A stretch of 64,000 bases of DNA. Origin: Chitiniphilus eburneus. GTDB taxonomy: Bacteria; Pseudomonadota; Gammaproteobacteria; Burkholderiales; Chitinibacteraceae. The notes under the pieces were generated by a model, which saw nothing but the letters and a program-made list of their open reading frames with translations, was not told the origin of the DNA and did not search any database. The stretch lies in NCBI RefSeq assembly GCF_005048205.1, contig NZ_SUMF01000008.1, positions 85,143 through 149,142 on the forward strand, written 5' to 3'. The translations under genes and the position numbers were made by a program. This document shows, piece by piece, positions 1-9,639 of the stretch (position 1 is the stretch's first letter; each line of letters opens with the position of its first letter).

Positions 1-460
<460 letters not shown>

Positions 461-567
461 GTGATCTCCTGTTCTGATGAAGGGGTAAATGCAAGAGGCG
501 GATCGCTCCGCGGCAGCGCCTGGCCAGCAAGGACACAGCAGGCGCGCAGAGATAGGTAGGCGCAGCA

Positions 568-633
568 ACGATAGTCGCTCGCACCTGACCAGTCAAATAA
601 GGAAAGTTGATGTTGATGATAGTCACACCCTAT
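568..633 (-). promoter_or_regulatory. ahpC promoter with OxyR-like operator
   Basis: On the minus strand the -35 TTGACT (591-596) and -10 TATCGT (568-573) are 17 bases apart. Immediately upstream, four tetranucleotides are spaced by 7 bases as in the OxyR consensus ATAG-N7-CTAT-N7-ATAG-N7-CTAT: ATAA (597-600), TGAT (608-611), ATAG (619-622) and CTAT (630-633), 13 of 16 positions matching. The position against the -35 fits OxyR activation of ahpC. OxyR binding is inferred from the match. Confidence 0.55.
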
Positions 634-707
634 CGCAGCGACAGCCATTGTCTCCCCCCCAAGGAAGCGCGATCATCGCGATGTTGGATACGGAGGACGA
701 TAAAACA

Positions 708-1607
708 ATGAAGCCGACCCCCCTCAACCCACTGCGGCGGCGCTTCTGTCTCGGCGTGCTGGCGGCCCTCGCCCTCGCCTGGCTGCCGGGCGCGCGCGCC
801 GAACAGAGCATCACCATCCTCACCCAGCAGGATGTCTACAACGACTACATGCGCTTCATCGGCAAGCGCAACCCATTGATGCTGACCCATTTCAGCGGCC
901 CGGGCTCGCGACGTGACGTGGTGGAACTGGTCTTGACCCAGCAGGCCCTGCACCTGGGCGGACTGCGCCAGCCGGTAAAGCTGGTGAAGGTGGACCACAG
1001 CAGCGATTCCTACAGCCGCTTCCTGCGCGAAATCCTGTCGGGCACCGCCACGCTGGGCGGCAATACGGCCTGGCTGATCGACCTGCAAGAGATCAAGGAC
1101 AAGATCTATATCAGCCCGCCCCTGATTCGCCAGGGCGAATTCGAGGCAGGGCTGTACACCGCCAGCGGCAACCAGAAGGCATTGGCCGCCGACAGTCTGG
1201 CCAAGGTACAGAAGCTGACCGCCGTGGTGGCGGATAGCTGGCGACCCGATGTGGCGACGCTGCAAGGGCTCGGCATGGCCAACGTGCTGATGACGCAAAG
1301 CTGGGATTCGATGGTGGGCATGGTGGCCAAGCAACGCGCCGATGTGCTGCTGGCACCGTTCCAGGCCACGCCCGACATGGCGCTCCAGGTGGGCAGCCAG
1401 CAATTCCTGCCGATACCGAATGTGAAGGTGGGCCTACAGGGCAGCCGCCATCTGTTCGTCAGCCGGATGGCGCCCCATGGTGCGCAAACCGCCGAGGCGC
1501 TGGAAAAAGGCTTGGCAATCCTGCGCGAGCGCGGCCTGATCGAGCGCGCCTATATCGAGTCGGGCTTTTTCAACACCCGCACCAAGTACTGGAAGCGCCT
1601 GAACTGA
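708..1607 (+). CDS. Periplasmic substrate-binding-like protein
   Basis: A 299-residue protein with a signal peptide (RRRFCLGVLAALALAWLPGARA, cleavage near residue 31) followed by a two-lobed solute-binding-protein type sequence resembling the PhnD/SBP-bac_3 superfamily. GGAGGA at 692-697 supports the ATG at 708 over an upstream in-frame ATG. There are no ABC permease or ATPase genes beside it. Its only close neighbour is the convergent c-di-GMP enzyme, so it may act as a sensory ligand-binding protein rather than in transport. The ligand is unknown. Confidence 0.72.
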   Translation: MKPTPLNPLRRRFCLGVLAALALAWLPGARAEQSITILTQQDVYNDYMRFIGKRNPLMLTHFSGPGSRRDVVELVLTQQALHLGGLRQPVKLVKVDHSSDSYSRFLREILSGTATLGGNTAWLIDLQEIKDKIYISPPLIRQGEFEAGLYTASGNQKALAADSLAKVQKLTAVVADSWRPDVATLQGLGMANVLMTQSWDSMVGMVAKQRADVLLAPFQATPDMALQVGSQQFLPIPNVKVGLQGSRHLFVSRMAPHGAQTAEALEKGLAILRERGLIERAYIESGFFNTRTKYWKRLN

Positions 1608-1631
1608 GCGGGCCCGGATGGCGCCGTCGGC

Positions 1632-4058
1632 TTATTGGAAGCCGGTGGTGCCGTTGCCCGGCGTGGGCGCGTCGTCCAGGAACGGCTCCGGCATGCCGAT
1701 ATGGTAGCCCTGGAGGAAATCGACGCCGATCTCGCGCAATGCGCTGGCGATCTCTTCGCTTTCCACATATTCAGCGATGGTCTGCCGGCCCATCGCATGA
1801 GCGATGCGATTCACGGCGATCACCATCTGCCGGCTCACATCGTCGTGCACCACGTCGCGGATCAGGCTGCCGTCGATCTTCAGGTAATCCACCGGCAGCG
1901 TCTTTAGATAGGTGAACGACGAAAACCCGCTGCCGAAATCGTCCAGCGCGAAGCGACAGCCGCGCTCGCGCAGTGCCTCGATGAACTGGGTGGACTCCTG
2001 GATGTTGGCGATGGCGCTGGTCTCGGTGATCTCGAAGCACACCTGCGACGGTTCGATCCGGGTTTCCTCCAGCCGCTCCAGCACAAAGGCCAGTGTCTGC
2101 CGATTGAGCGATTTGCCGGACAGATTGACCGACAGGCTCACCTGTGGCCCGCCGTCGCGCAGGACATTGAGCGTGTGGGCGATCACCCAGCGGTCGATGG
2201 TCGCCATCAGGTCGTAGCGCTCCGCCGCCGGAATGAATGCCCCCGGCGGGATCACCTTGCCCTGCTCGTCCACCAGTCGCAGCAACACTTCGTGATGTCG
2301 GGTGCCTCGTCCGGGGCGTGCCGGCACGATGGGCTGGAAGTAAAGGCGGAACCAGTCCTGCTCAGCGGCCTGGCGCAGCGTTGCCAGCAGTTGCAGTTCG
2401 TTGTGGCGGCCTTCCAGGTTTTCCTCGGCGCCACGATACCAGGCAAAGCGGTTGCGCCCCGCCTCCTTGGCCGCGTAGCAGGCCACGTCGGCGCGGCTCA
2501 TCACTTCCTGCGGGTTGCAGACTTCGCGGTCCATGCGCACCAGCCCCATGCTGCCGGTGACCACGAAGGGGCGGTCGCCCCAGACAAAGCGGTACTGCTC
2601 CAGCGCCAGCAGCACGCTGCGCGCCGCCTGCTGCGCCTGGGCTTCGTTCGCCGTATCGAGCAGGAAACCGAATTCGTCGCCCCCCAGCCGGCCAACCAGC
2701 ACGTTCTCGGACATCACGTCCTGGAACTGCTGGGCCAGTTGCCGCAGCAGTTCGTCACCCGCCTGGTGTCCGCAGGTATCGTTGACCAGTTTGAATTGGT
2801 CCAGATCCAACTGCATCACGACGCGGGCCTCGTCGTACTCCTGCACCAGATCGCGAGCCGTGGCCAGCGCGGTCATGAAGCCCCGGCGATTGGTCAGGCC
2901 GGTCAGCTCATCGTGCATGGCCTGATAGGCCAGCCGCGCGGTCAGCGCTTCGGCGGCGCTGATATCGTGCAACGCCACCACATAGCCGGTGCCGCCTTCG
3001 GCATCGCCGATCTGCACGATGGCCATTTCCACCCGGTAGTGCTCGCCATGGCGATTGGTGATGGTGGTCTTGACCGCGCCGGGCGGCAGCGCGCCCACGC
3101 GCGCCAGATGCAGTAGCGAGGCAAAATCCGCCTCGCCGGTATCGTCCAGCGTGACGACGATCTCGGTGATCGGCCGGCCGCGCGCCTCGGCGAAAGTCCA
3201 GCCGATCAGTTTCTCCGCCGCGGTATTGAGCAATTTGACGCGGCCGTCCCCGGTGGTGGTCACGATGGCATCGGCCACCGAACGCAGCGTCACCTCGGCC
3301 AGTTCCTTCTCGCGCAGCATTGCCTGCTGCGCCTCGTCGCGCTGCGCATTGCCGATCAGCAGGTTACGCCGCATGGTGTTGATGGCGTCGGTCAGCGTCT
3401 GCAACTCGTCCGTGCCACGCTTCTGCCGCGCCAGCACCAGCGGCGCCATCATCCGTTCGTAGTCGAAACGGCGGGTGTATTCGGCAATGTGAGACAGATG
3501 CCGGGCGATCAGGCGGTGGTAAAGCCAGAGAAAGCACAGTGCGGCGCTCATCATCCCCAGGCCCAGCAACAGCAGGATACGACCCAACTGGGCCAGCAAC
3601 TGGGTCTGTAATCCATCCAGCGTGTTGACCAGCTCCAGCTCGCCCAGTGGGACATTGCGGTGCGTGAGCGGATGTTCGTATTCGACGACGTAGCGCTTGC
3701 GGATGGTGAGTTCATGCTTGTCGGGCAGTTCCCCCACCTCGTAGCGCGTGCCGTCCGGCTCCACCAGGCGTGCCCAGCCCACCACCTTGGTCTGCAACAG
3801 GGAATGAAGCTGGGTGCGCACAGCCTCGGTGTTCACCAGCCACAGATTGACCGCCAGTTGCGGGCGAACGCTGCTGGACAGGGTATCCAGGTCGGCCTCG
3901 ATGCGCGCGATGCTGCGCTGGTACTCGATGCGGACCAGGATGACAGTCAGCGACGCAGTGACCAACAGACTGATCGCAATGACCGCGGCCACCATGCGCC
4001 AGGCAAGGCGGTTCTCGCGATAAAACTCCTTGGCACGGCGGAAGAATTTCTGAAGCAC
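1632..4058 (-). CDS. Membrane PAS-GGDEF-EAL bifunctional c-di-GMP enzyme
   Basis: About 808 residues. Two transmembrane segments (roughly 21-43 and 162-184) bracket a periplasmic sensor region. They are followed by a HAMP-like linker, a PAS domain (about 255-370), GGDEF (about 390-545, intact GRLGGDEFGF, no RxxD inhibitory site) and EAL (about 560-800). The EAL signature reads EVL, and the metal and catalytic residues are present: NLSGKS, DDFGSG, YLKIDG, AEYVE and LQGYHIG. It could therefore make or degrade c-di-GMP. The start is uncertain: a GTG at 4058 precedes the first conserved hydrophobic segment, while an in-frame ATG at 4256 would add 66 unconserved-looking residues. The neighbouring solute-binding protein gene may supply an input. 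Confidence 0.85.
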   Translation of the reverse strand: MLQKFFRRAKEFYRENRLAWRMVAAVIAISLLVTASLTVILVRIEYQRSIARIEADLDTLSSSVRPQLAVNLWLVNTEAVRTQLHSLLQTKVVGWARLVEPDGTRYEVGELPDKHELTIRKRYVVEYEHPLTHRNVPLGELELVNTLDGLQTQLLAQLGRILLLLGLGMMSAALCFLWLYHRLIARHLSHIAEYTRRFDYERMMAPLVLARQKRGTDELQTLTDAINTMRRNLLIGNAQRDEAQQAMLREKELAEVTLRSVADAIVTTTGDGRVKLLNTAAEKLIGWTFAEARGRPITEIVVTLDDTGEADFASLLHLARVGALPPGAVKTTITNRHGEHYRVEMAIVQIGDAEGGTGYVVALHDISAAEALTARLAYQAMHDELTGLTNRRGFMTALATARDLVQEYDEARVVMQLDLDQFKLVNDTCGHQAGDELLRQLAQQFQDVMSENVLVGRLGGDEFGFLLDTANEAQAQQAARSVLLALEQYRFVWGDRPFVVTGSMGLVRMDREVCNPQEVMSRADVACYAAKEAGRNRFAWYRGAEENLEGRHNELQLLATLRQAAEQDWFRLYFQPIVPARPGRGTRHHEVLLRLVDEQGKVIPPGAFIPAAERYDLMATIDRWVIAHTLNVLRDGGPQVSLSVNLSGKSLNRQTLAFVLERLEETRIEPSQVCFEITETSAIANIQESTQFIEALRERGCRFALDDFGSGFSSFTYLKTLPVDYLKIDGSLIRDVVHDDVSRQMVIAVNRIAHAMGRQTIAEYVESEEIASALREIGVDFLQGYHIGMPEPFLDDAPTPGNGTTGFQ

Positions 4059-4422
4059 TGCGGATACCGGATCGGGGTTTTGCGTCGAGCATAATCGGAG
4101 GGCATGGCTGGCACAAATCGTAATCCACAAAAGAAGATCAAATCCAATCGATGTTTTATTTTTGAAAGCAAATCCAGATGAAGATCGGCAATTTGTAAAA
4201 CAGGCGGCAAATTCATGCTTGACAACTGTCAGGATGACTGAGTTGAGCCAGGTCATGTTTTGTGCGGATCAAAACACCAACCAACATCTGTTTACAATAC
4301 TCTTTCCACCGCAAACGGCCCTTTACTGCATTCCTACGCACGGGTCGTTACAGCGAAAGTCGGCGGCCAGCACCTCATGCCCAGGCATGCCGGCGCCACA
4401 ACAACAAAAGCGGGGGGAATCA
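4059..4422. other. Divergent intergenic region
   Basis: AT-richer region between the divergent c-di-GMP enzyme and metalloprotease genes. It contains a short palindromic TGACAACTGTCA (about 4218-4229) and must carry both promoters. I could not assign a convincing -35/-10 pair. It would become partly coding if the upstream ATG at 4256 is used for the minus-strand gene. Confidence 0.4.
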
Positions 4423-6144
4423 ATGAGTCATAGTTGGATGCGGTGGATCCGGATCGGCGCGGTGGGACTCGGCATGGTGTTGGCGGCCTGTGGTGGCGGA
4501 GGGGGTGGCGACGAGAACAGCGGCTCGGGCGGCCCGATCACCATTCCAGACGAAGAAGCAACGCCGACGCCACCACCGGTGGTCACGCCCGGCGCGGCGC
4601 TCAGTGTCGATTGCAGTGGCGAACACTGCGGCGCGGAGGCGCCAGATCGCTACGCCGGCAAAGGTGTGGGCTTGTGGCGTTACGACAACGTCGGGATGAC
4701 GACGATCAACGTACCAGTGTCCATCTCCGGGCTCGCCGGCAAGTCGGTCACGCTGCTGTACAGCAATCAGACCGCCAGCCCCGTACTGCTGCCGAATCTG
4801 CCATTGCTGGCGCAACGTCACGCAACAGCTCCCATCGGTAGCGGTCTTTCCGACGCCATGGCGGATGCCGGCAGGCAGACCGTTCCGCCCCGTCTACGCG
4901 AGTTCGATCCTGCACGCTATCTGGGCCAGCCCTCCCGCGCCATGCCCATGGCCAGCCAGCAGGCGGGTCCGGTACGTGGCAGCAGCGTGGGGAACAGCCG
5001 GGCGTGGTATGTGCTGAACGCCAACGATGAACTGGTCTCCCGTACCGCCACCTTGCAGCGGCAATTGACCGCACCGGATGGGCGGATCATCAATTTCTGG
5101 GTACAACAGGGCGAGTTGGCCCACGATCGCCTGAGCAGCGCGATGCTCGATCGCTTCGCCAGGCAGTTCGCCGACGGATCGCAATCGATCTATGCGCGGG
5201 TGACCGGCCTGATCGGCCAGCCCTGGGGCGTCCATGCCTATCCATCGCTGCTGTCGCCCGACCAGGAACTGGACATCGTCCTCGCCAACTTCACGCCGGA
5301 CCGCAATCCCCACATCGGATGGGTCGGTTACTTCTGGGCGCTCAACAACTTCCGGCAACAGTCCGGCGACCCACTGCTGCGATACAGCAACCAGTCGCTG
5401 TCGTTCTACATCGATACCGAAGCCATCTACCTGATGCCGGAAAACGGTGTGGAATTCCAGTTGTCGACGCTGGCGCACGAGCTGACCCACATGATCAATC
5501 ATTACCAGCGCGGCATCGTGCTTTCGTCCGATATGGACCATAGCTTCGATACTTTCCTGGAAGAAACCACGGCGATGATGACCGAGGACATCGTCGGCAC
5601 GACGATCGACCCCGAATTCCATTCGATCCGCGATCTCCGTTTCCGCAACTGGTTGCGCAACGGCGATTTCAATTGCAGCTATCCGGTCTGGAAAGATGGC
5701 TCGAGCCCGTCCTGCTTCAGCTACAACATCGCGGGCAGCTTCGGCGCCTATCTGTTGCGCCAGCACGGCATCGATTTCTACCGGAGCCTGCTGCGCGACA
5801 CCACCTATGCCAATTCGATCGCGCTGCTCGATCACGCCATCCGCCAGGCCGGCGGCCCCGGGTACGTCGAGGCGTTGCGTCGCTGGGGCGTCAGTGGCAT
5901 CGGCCTGCTACCCTCGGCCGCCTCCCCCACCGGCTTCGGCCTGCCGGCACGCAGCGAAGGGGGCTTTACACTGCCGGCCCTCGATGGCGCCGATTACGCC
6001 AGCATCATCCAGTGGCCTACGTATCCGGCCAATCTCACCGGCTATGGGCACTTTCCGATGCGGCGACTCCCCACGGGAGACGGCATGTACCAGGAAATCC
6101 TGCCGGTTCCCAACCACACCTCGTTGACAGTGATCGTCCACTGA
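4423..6144 (+). CDS. M30-like zinc metalloprotease lipoprotein, copy 1
   Basis: A 573-residue lipoprotein: signal peptide ending in lipobox LAAC with lipidated C23, directly followed by a run of six glycines. The zinc-binding HELTH motif is at 352-356 (LAHELTHMINHY). A downstream FLEETTAMMTED stretch resembles the glutamate-containing third-ligand region of M30 (hyicolysin-type) peptidases. The start at 4423 follows a G-rich SD-like GGGGGGAA. It is a clear paralog of the next gene, sharing for example the SISGL, SRTATLQR and QPWG.HA blocks, the HELTHMIN motif and the ending. It is probably surface or periplasmic; the substrate is unknown. Confidence 0.82.
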   Translation: MSHSWMRWIRIGAVGLGMVLAACGGGGGGDENSGSGGPITIPDEEATPTPPPVVTPGAALSVDCSGEHCGAEAPDRYAGKGVGLWRYDNVGMTTINVPVSISGLAGKSVTLLYSNQTASPVLLPNLPLLAQRHATAPIGSGLSDAMADAGRQTVPPRLREFDPARYLGQPSRAMPMASQQAGPVRGSSVGNSRAWYVLNANDELVSRTATLQRQLTAPDGRIINFWVQQGELAHDRLSSAMLDRFARQFADGSQSIYARVTGLIGQPWGVHAYPSLLSPDQELDIVLANFTPDRNPHIGWVGYFWALNNFRQQSGDPLLRYSNQSLSFYIDTEAIYLMPENGVEFQLSTLAHELTHMINHYQRGIVLSSDMDHSFDTFLEETTAMMTEDIVGTTIDPEFHSIRDLRFRNWLRNGDFNCSYPVWKDGSSPSCFSYNIAGSFGAYLLRQHGIDFYRSLLRDTTYANSIALLDHAIRQAGGPGYVEALRRWGVSGIGLLPSAASPTGFGLPARSEGGFTLPALDGADYASIIQWPTYPANLTGYGHFPMRRLPTGDGMYQEILPVPNHTSLTVIVH

Positions 6145-6393
6145 TGACCGGGGCCATCCTGGGGGGCCCTCCCCCCCCGGGTGCCAGGCCAGGCGGCCTT
6201 TCCACATACCGCAACCCTGTTCCGCCCAGGCATCCGGTCGGGCTTGGCAAACCATACATCCAAGTACACGTTTTCCCTTGCTGCTGTTAAAAACAAACCC
6301 CGCAGGTGCTACATTCAGCAGAACACAGGGTTCAGCGGTGGTCGATCGTTCCGATGCCAGTGCTGGACTCCACAATCACTACACGGGGAAACC

Positions 6394-8076
6394 ATGAAGC
6401 AAGGCCAGTCGACACGTAGCCAGACCATTCTGTTCGCCACCCTGCTCAGCGCCCTGCTGATCGGGTGTGGTGGTGGCGGAGGAGGTGACGACAAACCTGG
6501 CCTGCCCCCCACCAGCGGCGCCGCGCTCACCGTGGATTGCAGCGGCGCCGACTGTGGCGCCAGCGGTGCCGACAGCTATACCGGCAGCGGGATCGGCCTC
6601 TGGCGCTATACCAACGCCACCCGGGCACAGGCCAACGTGCCGATCTCGATCTCGGGATTGACCGACCAATCCTCGATCACATTGATCTACACCAATCAAA
6701 GTGGCACCTCGGTTGCCTTCCCCCGGGTCGCGCTGCAGGCGAATGCGGCGCAGCCGGCCAGATCGATGACGGCCACGGCGGACACGGCACAACGCCTGAA
6801 CCAGATTCCAGGCATGGTGCGCAACTTCGACGCCCGGGCACGCCTGCGCAGCCCCCAGCCCCACGCCCCCGCAGCACGCCGTGCGCTGGCCGCGCCACGC
6901 CCGGCGGCGGTGAACGATCAACGTAACTGGTTCATTTCGGAAAGCGACAACACCATTTCTAGCCGTACCGCCACCTTGCAACGCAAGGTGACCGCCGACG
7001 ATGGCCGGGTGATCAATATCTGGGTGGAGAACAGCGAATATGGCAATGCCAGGTTCAGCGCGGCCAAGGTAGAGGAGTTCGCCCAGCGTTTCGCGATCGG
7101 CAGCCAGTCGGTCTATTCCCTGGTCACCGGCCTGGCTGGCCAGCCGTGGGGAGCCCACGCGTTTCCCGATAGCCTGATCGGGCCCAATCAGGAACTGGAC
7201 ATCGTGTTCGTCAACTTCGACAACAACCAGCGCCCCTACGGGATGATCGGCTACTTCTGGTCGAACAATAATTTCTTCCGCGATCCGGCCGATCCCTACC
7301 TGGCCAGCAGCAACGAATCGCTGTCGTTCTACATGGATACGGAAACCGTCTATCTCGCCCAGGGCGAGGAAGGCATGCAGGTCCAGTTGAGCACGCTGGG
7401 CCACGAGTTGACCCACATGATCAATTTCTACCAGCGCGGCGTGCTGATGACGGACCTGAACAGCAATACCTACTACGACTTCGAGACCTATCTGGAGGAA
7501 ACAACGGCGCTGATGACCGAGGACATCATCGGACTAAACCTCGACCCGAGCTATAACTCGCTGCGCGACGACAGTTTCAGCGACTGGCTGTACAGCGGCC
7601 TCAACAATTGCAGCTACCCCGACTGGAACGGCCAGCCCAACACCACCTGCTTCAGCTACAGCCTGGCAGCCAGCTTCGGCGGTTACCTGTTGCGCCAGTA
7701 CGGCGTGGACTTCTACAAGGCACTATTGCGCAACAAGAGCTCCACCAACTCGCAGGATGTGCTCGACAATGCGATCCGCCAAGCTGGCGGCCCCGGTTAC
7801 ACCGAGGCGCTGCGCCGCTGGGGCACCATGGTCGCGCTACTGCCCGCCACCGGTGTACCGCAGGGCTTCGGCATGCCGCAACGGGTGGAATATGGCTTCA
7901 CGTTGCCGGCGATCAATGGCCCCGATTATGGCTACGCGGTCAAATGGCCAACAACGCTGCCCACCACCCTCGCACCCTACGCGATGTTCCCGCTGCGCCG
8001 GGCCGCCAGCAATGGCGTGTACCAGGAGGTGGTACCAGTGCCGATCAACACTTCGCTGACCGTGGTGGTTCGATGA
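6394..8076 (+). CDS. M30-like zinc metalloprotease lipoprotein, copy 2
   Basis: A 560-residue paralog of the preceding gene. Lipobox LIGC with lipidated C25 is followed by six glycines. HELTH is at 337-341 (LGHELTHMINFYQRG), followed by YLEETTALMTED. The ATG at 6394 has GGGGAA upstream, and the 249-base gap to copy 1 leaves room for its own promoter. The stop overlaps the start of the next small lipoprotein (ATGA), implying coupled translation. The two copies differ mostly in the linker after the lipid anchor, so this is an older tandem duplication. Confidence 0.82.
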   Translation: MKQGQSTRSQTILFATLLSALLIGCGGGGGGDDKPGLPPTSGAALTVDCSGADCGASGADSYTGSGIGLWRYTNATRAQANVPISISGLTDQSSITLIYTNQSGTSVAFPRVALQANAAQPARSMTATADTAQRLNQIPGMVRNFDARARLRSPQPHAPAARRALAAPRPAAVNDQRNWFISESDNTISSRTATLQRKVTADDGRVINIWVENSEYGNARFSAAKVEEFAQRFAIGSQSVYSLVTGLAGQPWGAHAFPDSLIGPNQELDIVFVNFDNNQRPYGMIGYFWSNNNFFRDPADPYLASSNESLSFYMDTETVYLAQGEEGMQVQLSTLGHELTHMINFYQRGVLMTDLNSNTYYDFETYLEETTALMTEDIIGLNLDPSYNSLRDDSFSDWLYSGLNNCSYPDWNGQPNTTCFSYSLAASFGGYLLRQYGVDFYKALLRNKSSTNSQDVLDNAIRQAGGPGYTEALRRWGTMVALLPATGVPQGFGMPQRVEYGFTLPAINGPDYGYAVKWPTTLPTTLAPYAMFPLRRAASNGVYQEVVPVPINTSLTVVVR

Positions 8077-8387
8077 GGGGAAATCAGCTCTGGAAGCCGG
8101 TAGCGGCCGGCTTGCTGGCCTTGGCCATGCTTGGCGCCTGCGCACAGCAGCCTGAGGCTGCCAGGCCGCTTACGCTACAGGGCACACTATTGCTCAAGGG
8201 CAGCGCACCCAAGACCATGCAAGTGCTGCAAACCGCCAGCGCACAATACCAACTGTCCGGCGTCACACCGGAACAGGCCGATACGCTGCAACGGCAGCGG
8301 GTGACGGTGACCGGAACGCTGGTCCGCGCCGCCCAGCCGCCGCTGCTGCCGCTGATTGAGGTGTCGCGGATCGAGGCACTGAAGTAG
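8073..8387 (+). CDS. Small lipoprotein
   Basis: 104 residues with a lipoprotein signal peptide (lipobox MLGAC, C23), then a compact beta-rich domain (LTLQGTLLLKGSAP, QRVTVTGTLV) resembling single-domain OB-like or DUF-type periplasmic lipoproteins. Its ATG overlaps the stop of the protease gene by four bases, so the two are co-translated. It may be a partner or chaperone of the protease. No family is recognised with confidence. Confidence 0.7.
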   Translation: MRGNQLWKPVAAGLLALAMLGACAQQPEAARPLTLQGTLLLKGSAPKTMQVLQTASAQYQLSGVTPEQADTLQRQRVTVTGTLVRAAQPPLLPLIEVSRIEALK

Positions 8388-8407
8388 CCCTGTGCGTTCA
8401 ACAAAAA

Positions 8408-8440
8408 AATGCCGGTGCGATGCACCGGCATTTTTCTTTT
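8408..8440. terminator. Bidirectional terminator
   Basis: An 11-bp stem AATGCCGGTGC/GCACCGGCATT (8408-8433) is flanked by an A-run on the left and a T-run on the right. It serves the plus-strand lipoprotein genes and the convergent minus-strand hisC. Confidence 0.85.
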
Positions 8441-8455
8441 GCACCCACCGCGCAG

Positions 8456-9556
8456 TCATTCGCCCAGCGCTTCTTCCAGCACCGCGATGAAGCGTGCGTT
8501 CTCTTCCGGCAGGCCGATCGATACGCGCAGCGAATCGGGCATGTTGTAGCCCGCCAGCGGCCGCACGATCACACCTCGTTGCAGCATGAACAGGTTCAGC
8601 GCCGCCGCGTCGCCACAATGGAAGGTGATGAAGTTGCCATGGCTGGGAATGAAGCCAAGGCCCAGGCGCACGAACGCATCGGTCAGTTGCGCCATGCCTT
8701 CGTTGTTCACGCGCTGCGAATCCGCCAGGAAGATCGTATCGTCCAGGGCCGCGCAGGCGGCTGCCTGGGCCAGCAGGTTGACGTTGAACGGCTGGCGCAC
8801 GCGATTGAGGATGCCGGCCACTTCCGGGCTGGCCAGGCCGAAGCCGACGCGCAGCCCCGCCAGGCCATATGCCTTGGAAAAGGTGCGCACCACGATCAGG
8901 TTGGGAAAACGTTGCAGCCACTGGATCGAGTCGCTGCGCTTTTCGCGCGGAAGGAACTCGGTATAGGCCTCGTCCAGCACCACCAGCACCTGCGGCGGGC
9001 AAAGCTCCAGGAACTCGATCAGATCGCCCGGACGCGCCAGCGTACCCGTGGGATTGTTGGGATTGGCAATCCAGACCACCTTGGTATCGGGGCGGATCGC
9101 CGCGCGCATGGCCTCCAGATCGTGGCCGTAATCCACGGCCCGCACCTGTATGCCCTGCGCGCCACAGGCCTGGATCGCCAGCGGGTAGACGGCGAACGCG
9201 TATTCAGAGAACACCGACGAATCCGCCGGGGTGAGAAAAGCGCGGGCGATCAGTTCGAGGATATCGTTGGAGCCATTGCCCAGCACGATGCTGTCGCCCT
9301 GCACGCCGAAGCGCTGCGAGATCTTGGCCTTCAATTCGAAGCCGTTGCCGTCCGGGTAGCGCGCCAGCTCAGGCAGGGTACGCTCGATGGCGGCACGCGC
9401 CATCGGGCTCATGCCCAGCGGGTTCTCGTTGGAGGCCAGTTTGACGATCTGGTCCGGGTCCAGCTTCATCTCGCGGGCCAGCTCGGAAATCGGCTTGCCG
9501 GGTTGGTAGGGAGCAATGGCGCGGACATAGGCCGGGGCAAGGTCTTGCAGGGACAT
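8456..9556 (-). CDS. hisC: Histidinol-phosphate aminotransferase
   Basis: A 366-residue fold-type I PLP aminotransferase. It converts imidazole-acetol phosphate plus glutamate to histidinol phosphate and often also acts in Phe/Tyr synthesis. The PLP lysine is K228 in TFSKAYGLAGLR. Other family blocks are ASNENPLG, GNGSND, NPNNPTG and LDEAY. The start MSLQDLAPAY at 9556 fits family N-termini. It lies at the end of the gyrA-serC-pheA series, the usual location of the hisC copy serving aromatic amino acid synthesis in beta/gammaproteobacteria. Confidence 0.95.
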   Translation of the reverse strand: MSLQDLAPAYVRAIAPYQPGKPISELAREMKLDPDQIVKLASNENPLGMSPMARAAIERTLPELARYPDGNGFELKAKISQRFGVQGDSIVLGNGSNDILELIARAFLTPADSSVFSEYAFAVYPLAIQACGAQGIQVRAVDYGHDLEAMRAAIRPDTKVVWIANPNNPTGTLARPGDLIEFLELCPPQVLVVLDEAYTEFLPREKRSDSIQWLQRFPNLIVVRTFSKAYGLAGLRVGFGLASPEVAGILNRVRQPFNVNLLAQAAACAALDDTIFLADSQRVNNEGMAQLTDAFVRLGLGFIPSHGNFITFHCGDAAALNLFMLQRGVIVRPLAGYNMPDSLRVSIGLPEENARFIAVLEEALGE

Positions 9557-9639
9557 GGCGGTGTTCCAGTAAAAGGCGGAAAGCAAAGAAACGAACGGTA
9601 AGGAAAGGCGCGGCGGAAAGCAATGCCGTCGCCGCGCGC

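Noticed and set aside
4162..4422. N-terminal extension of the first metalloprotease by 87 codons
   Set aside because: The lipoprotein signal begins at 4423 with an adjacent SD-like G-run; the extension would bury the signal peptide.
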